NCBI GenBank assembly: GCA_039800165.1 | Contig: JBDLRH010000037.1 | Coordinates: forward strand, 1-64,000 | Direction of reading: 5' to 3' | DNA length: 64,000 bases | From: JBDLRH01 sp039800165 | GTDB lineage: Bacteria > Pseudomonadota > Gammaproteobacteria > Burkholderiales > Burkholderiaceae_C | Shown: positions 61,496 through 64,000 of the stretch, piece after piece | Numbering within the stretch: position 1 is the stretch's first letter | How the letters are laid out: each line of letters opens with the position of its first letter | Made by a program: the position numbers and the translations under genes | Notes under the pieces: model-generated | Told to the model about the DNA's origin: nothing | The model's database searches: none | The model's input: only the letters and a program-made list of their open reading frames with translations

Positions 61496-63355
61496 TCAGC
61501 CGCCGGGGCCGCGGCCCCCGCCTCCACCGCCACCGCCACGACGGCGACGTCGCCCGCCACCGCCGCCGCCTCCACCACCGCCGCCGCCACCACCACCGGC
61601 GCGCTTGCCCGCGCCCATCACATCGATGCTGGTGCGGGTGGGGTCGGGCTGGCCGCCTGCATTGACGCGGCGCAGGCCGGTCATGTCGCGGCGGCCCGGC
61701 ATGTTGGTGCGCAGCGGATCGATGTTGCGCGGCATGCGCTCGTCATCGCGCCACTCGTCGTGCGCGTCACGCGCGCTGCCGTTGGCGCCGGCGTGCGCTG
61801 CGTGGTGCGGCGCGCCGCCGTCCGGGCGGTCGTTGTCGTTCCAGTCGCGCGGTGCGTCATCGCGCGGCATGCGCTCGCCATGCGCCGGTGCCCCGCGCTG
61901 ACCGCCGCGACGCCGCCGCGAGTGCCCCGCGTTGCCCGAGCGTCCGCCGTCGCCGGCCTGAGCGGACGCGTTGCCGCCGTTCGGTGCGCCGCGCCCGCCG
62001 CCCTGGCGCTGGCCCGGGCCGCGCTCACCGCCGCGATCCCCGCCGCGTTCGCCACCACGCTCCTGCGTGGCGCGGTTTTCGCGGATGCGCTGCATCATTT
62101 CCTGGCGTGCGCTCTTGGCTGCGGCCGACATCACCTCGCGGCTTGGCGGCTTGCCCAGTCCGCCCCACAGCACCTGGCGGCCCATGGCGATCGGTTCGGC
62201 GCGCTCGCCCTCGTCCGGGCCGAAGCCGTCGACCACCTGCGCTGCAATCTGCTGCTTGGTGAAGCGCTCGATCTCCTGCATGAAGCCTTCTTCGTCCAGG
62301 CACACCAGGCTGACCGCCTGGCCTTCCTTGCCCGCGCGGCCGGTGCGGCCGATGCGGTGAACGTAGTCCTCGGGCACGTTCGGAATCTCGTAGTTCACGA
62401 CATGCGGCAGGTCGTCGATGTCGATGCCGCGTGCAGCAATGTCGGTGGCCACCAGCGCTCGGATCTCGCCGCTCTTGAAGCCGGCCAGCGCCTGGGTGCG
62501 CGCGGTCTGGCTCTTGTTGCCGTGCAGCGCCATCGCGGTGATGCCGTTTTTCGTCAGGAACTCGGCCACATGGTTGGCGCCGAACTTGGTGCGGGTGAAC
62601 ACCAGCACCTGGCTCCAGTCGTGTTGCTGGATGATGTGCGCCAGCAGCGCCTTCTTCTTGGCGCGGCCCACCGGGTGCACCACCTGCGCGATGCGCTGCA
62701 CCGTGGTGTTGCGCGGCGTGACCTGGATGCTCTGCGGGTTGCGCAGCAGCCCGCCGGCCAGGTCGCGGATCTCGTCACTGAAGGTGGCCGAGAACAGCAG
62801 GCTCTGCTTGGTCTGCGGCACCAGCGCCAGCACCTTCTTCACGTCGTGGATGAAGCCCATGTCGAGCATGCGGTCGGCTTCGTCCAGCACCAGGATCTGC
62901 ACCGTGGACAGGTCCAGGAAGCCCTGCTGCTGCAAGTCGAGCAGGCGGCCGGGGGTGGCCACCAGGATGTCCACGCCCTGGCGCATGCGCTCGATCTGCG
63001 GGTTCATGCCCACACCGCCGAAGATCACGGTGGAGGTGAGCTGCAGGTACTTGCCGTAGGTGCGGATCGATTCCTCCACCTGTGCGGCCAGTTCGCGGGT
63101 GGGGGTGAGCACCAGCGCGCGGATGCCGTAGCTGCCGAACTTGCTGGTCGCGCTGCGGCTCATGGTGAGCTTGTGCAGCATCGGCAGGGTGAAGGCGGCG
63201 GTCTTGCCGGTGCCGGTTTGTGCGCCGGCCAGCAGGTCGTGGCCCTCGAGGACCGCGGGGATGGCTTGCGCCTGGATGGGGGTGGGGGTGTCGTAGCCCT
63301 GCTCGCGCACGGCTTTCAGGATGGCCGGAGCCAGTTTCAGATCGTCAAAGGTCAT
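61496..63355 (-). CDS. rhlE: DEAD-box RNA helicase, RhlE type
   Basis: A 619-residue ATP-dependent RNA helicase. Motif I is AQTGTGKTAAF (45-55), motif II is VLDEADRMLDMGF, motif III is SAT (FSATF) and motif VI is HRIGRTGRAG. The core ends near residue 380; the last 230 residues are disordered, rich in Gly, Arg, Asp, Asn and His, and end in a nearly pure Gly tract broken by RRRRR. RhlE enzymes act in ribosome assembly and RNA turnover, and basic Gly/Arg tails promote RNA binding. The ATG giving MTFDDLKLAP fits the family; the frame extends further upstream without similarity. Confidence 0.93.
   Translation of the reverse strand: MTFDDLKLAPAILKAVREQGYDTPTPIQAQAIPAVLEGHDLLAGAQTGTGKTAAFTLPMLHKLTMSRSATSKFGSYGIRALVLTPTRELAAQVEESIRTYGKYLQLTSTVIFGGVGMNPQIERMRQGVDILVATPGRLLDLQQQGFLDLSTVQILVLDEADRMLDMGFIHDVKKVLALVPQTKQSLLFSATFSDEIRDLAGGLLRNPQSIQVTPRNTTVQRIAQVVHPVGRAKKKALLAHIIQQHDWSQVLVFTRTKFGANHVAEFLTKNGITAMALHGNKSQTARTQALAGFKSGEIRALVATDIAARGIDIDDLPHVVNYEIPNVPEDYVHRIGRTGRAGKEGQAVSLVCLDEEGFMQEIERFTKQQIAAQVVDGFGPDEGERAEPIAMGRQVLWGGLGKPPSREVMSAAAKSARQEMMQRIRENRATQERGGERGGDRGGERGPGQRQGGGRGAPNGGNASAQAGDGGRSGNAGHSRRRRGGQRGAPAHGERMPRDDAPRDWNDNDRPDGGAPHHAAHAGANGSARDAHDEWRDDERMPRNIDPLRTNMPGRRDMTGLRRVNAGGQPDPTRTSIDVMGAGKRAGGGGGGGGGGGGGGGRRRRRGGGGGGGGRGPGG
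61500..61610 (-). repeat. GGN trinucleotide-rich tract in rhlE
   Basis: About 110 bases of imperfect GGN repeats (CCN on the plus strand), interrupted by a CGN run. They encode the Gly-rich, RRRRR-containing tail of the helicase. The tract is prone to replication slippage, so its length may differ between strains. Confidence 0.8.
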
Positions 63356-63525
63356 GATGGGGTGCCCGGTCCGGGCACTGGGGTCCGCTTGTTCGCGCCA
63401 GGGGCGCGTACCAGTCGAGGGCGGATGCAAACGGGAGGGCGGGAGGCCCGGGCGGCAGGGTGAGATGGGCCGTCGGGCGTCCCCGGCAGGTTGCCGGCGT
63501 TGCCGGTGACTGAGTGGCAACAGGC

Positions 63526-63552
63526 CGGATTGTCGCATGAGTCGATAATCCG
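63526..63552. repeat. Inverted repeat upstream of ettA
   Basis: Six-base perfect arms CGGATT and AATCCG with 15 bases between, flanked by GGCC and GGGCC that extend the symmetry with one bulge. It lies in the 238-base divergent rhlE/ettA gap, 42 bases before ettA. It may be an operator or an mRNA hairpin; a GATAAT at 63544 could be a -10 inside it. The rest of the gap shows nothing else I can name. Confidence 0.4.
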
Positions 63553-63593
63553 GGCCCTTGCGCATCCGCATGCGCCCCCAACCGAAGCTCACC

Positions 63594-64000
63594 ATGTCGC
63601 AATACGTCTACACCATGAACCGGGTCGGCAAGATCGTGCCGCCCAAGCGCCAGATCCTCAAGGACATCTCCTTGTCCTTCTTTCCCGGCGCCAAAATCGG
63701 CGTGCTGGGCTTGAACGGCTCGGGCAAGTCCACGCTGCTGAAGATCATGGCCGGCGTGGACAAGGAAATCGAGGGCGAGGCGCTGCCGATGCCGGGCCTG
63801 AAGATCGGATACCTGCCGCAGGAGCCGCAACTCGACCCCGAGCAGACGGTGCGCGAGGCGGTGGAAGGCGGCATGGGCGAGGTGAAGGCCGCGCAGGCCC
63901 GGCTGGAAGAGGTGTACGCCGCCTACGCCGAAGAGAACGCCGACTTTGACGCGCTGGCCGCCGAGCAGGCCGAGCTGGAAGCGATCATCGCCGCCGCCGG
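63594..64000 (+). CDS. ettA: Energy-dependent translational throttle protein EttA (partial)
   Basis: The first 135 codons of an ABC-F ATPase that gates the ribosome by binding the E site according to the ATP/ADP ratio. The start is MSQYVYTMNRVGKIVPPKRQ, nearly invariant in EttA, followed by Walker A GLNGSGKST (39-47), the segment LKIGYLPQEPQLDPEQTVRE and the beginning of the arm region. The gene runs beyond the window. Confidence 0.93.
   Translation, partial: MSQYVYTMNRVGKIVPPKRQILKDISLSFFPGAKIGVLGLNGSGKSTLLKIMAGVDKEIEGEALPMPGLKIGYLPQEPQLDPEQTVREAVEGGMGEVKAAQARLEEVYAAYAEENADFDALAAEQAELEAIIAAA

Overview
The window is a high-GC chromosomal segment of a betaproteobacterium, most likely Burkholderiales near the Comamonadaceae or Rubrivivax/Leptothrix group. 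The evidence is gene order and protein character: folC, a SPOR protein, cvpA, purF and metZ in a row; gltX followed by tRNA-Ala, tRNA-Glu and tRNA-Asp; pcm, a rhodanese and tolC converging on waaA; and several Bug, Liv and TRAP uptake systems. I see no insertion sequence, prophage, CRISPR array or integrase. Coding density is very high, and the only gene-free stretch over 300 bases holds the tRNA cluster. Both ends cut a gene: an acyl-CoA synthetase tail on the left and the start of ettA on the right.

Layout. Bases 1-8800 hold housekeeping genes (tas-like reductase, ybaK, plsY, yajQ, murB, argG, ppnP), an ECF sigma/anti-sigma pair and a glycine-zipper envelope protein. Bases 8900-16150 carry the folC-to-gltX block and three tRNAs. 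Bases 16100-24200 hold two transporters, a DNA-repair methyltransferase, an LPS block (phosphohexomutase, glycosyltransferase, waaA) and tolC. Bases 24200-30450 hold a rhodanese, pcm and a TetR-controlled RND efflux system on the same strand as tolC. Bases 30500-32520 hold a YdcF-like protein and glutaryl-CoA dehydrogenase.

Bases 32700-44860 form one plus-strand catabolic cluster: a GntR/UTRA regulator, a complete Liv-type ABC importer, an orphan Bug binding protein, an aconitase-family LeuC/LeuD-like pair, a dihydropyrimidinase-like amidohydrolase, a fumarate-reductase/TcuA-like flavoprotein and an isocitrate-lyase-family lyase. Several junctions overlap by a few bases. The chemistry suggests ring opening of a cyclic amide or imide, desaturation of a substituted succinate, hydration to a substituted malate and cleavage to a 2-oxoacid plus a short acid. 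I know of no described pathway with this exact set. It is the best candidate for an undescribed system here.

Bases 44900-50250 hold msrA, a LolD/MacB-like ABC exporter grouped with a four-cysteine periplasmic peptide and a DUF3299 protein, then pdxH, a nucleotidyltransferase and a ChaC-like enzyme. Bases 50290-61445 are a sugar-acid region: eda, gloA, a ModA-like protein without a signal peptide, an SDR dehydrogenase, dgoA, dgoK, an IlvD/Edd-type aldonate dehydratase, a divergent FadR-type regulator, a TRAP transporter and an enolase-superfamily dehydratase. Together they could take a sugar or aldonate to pyruvate and glyceraldehyde 3-phosphate. The window ends with rhlE, which has a long Gly/Arg tail, and divergent ettA.

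All assignments come from reading the sequence and from recalled family knowledge. No database search was run.
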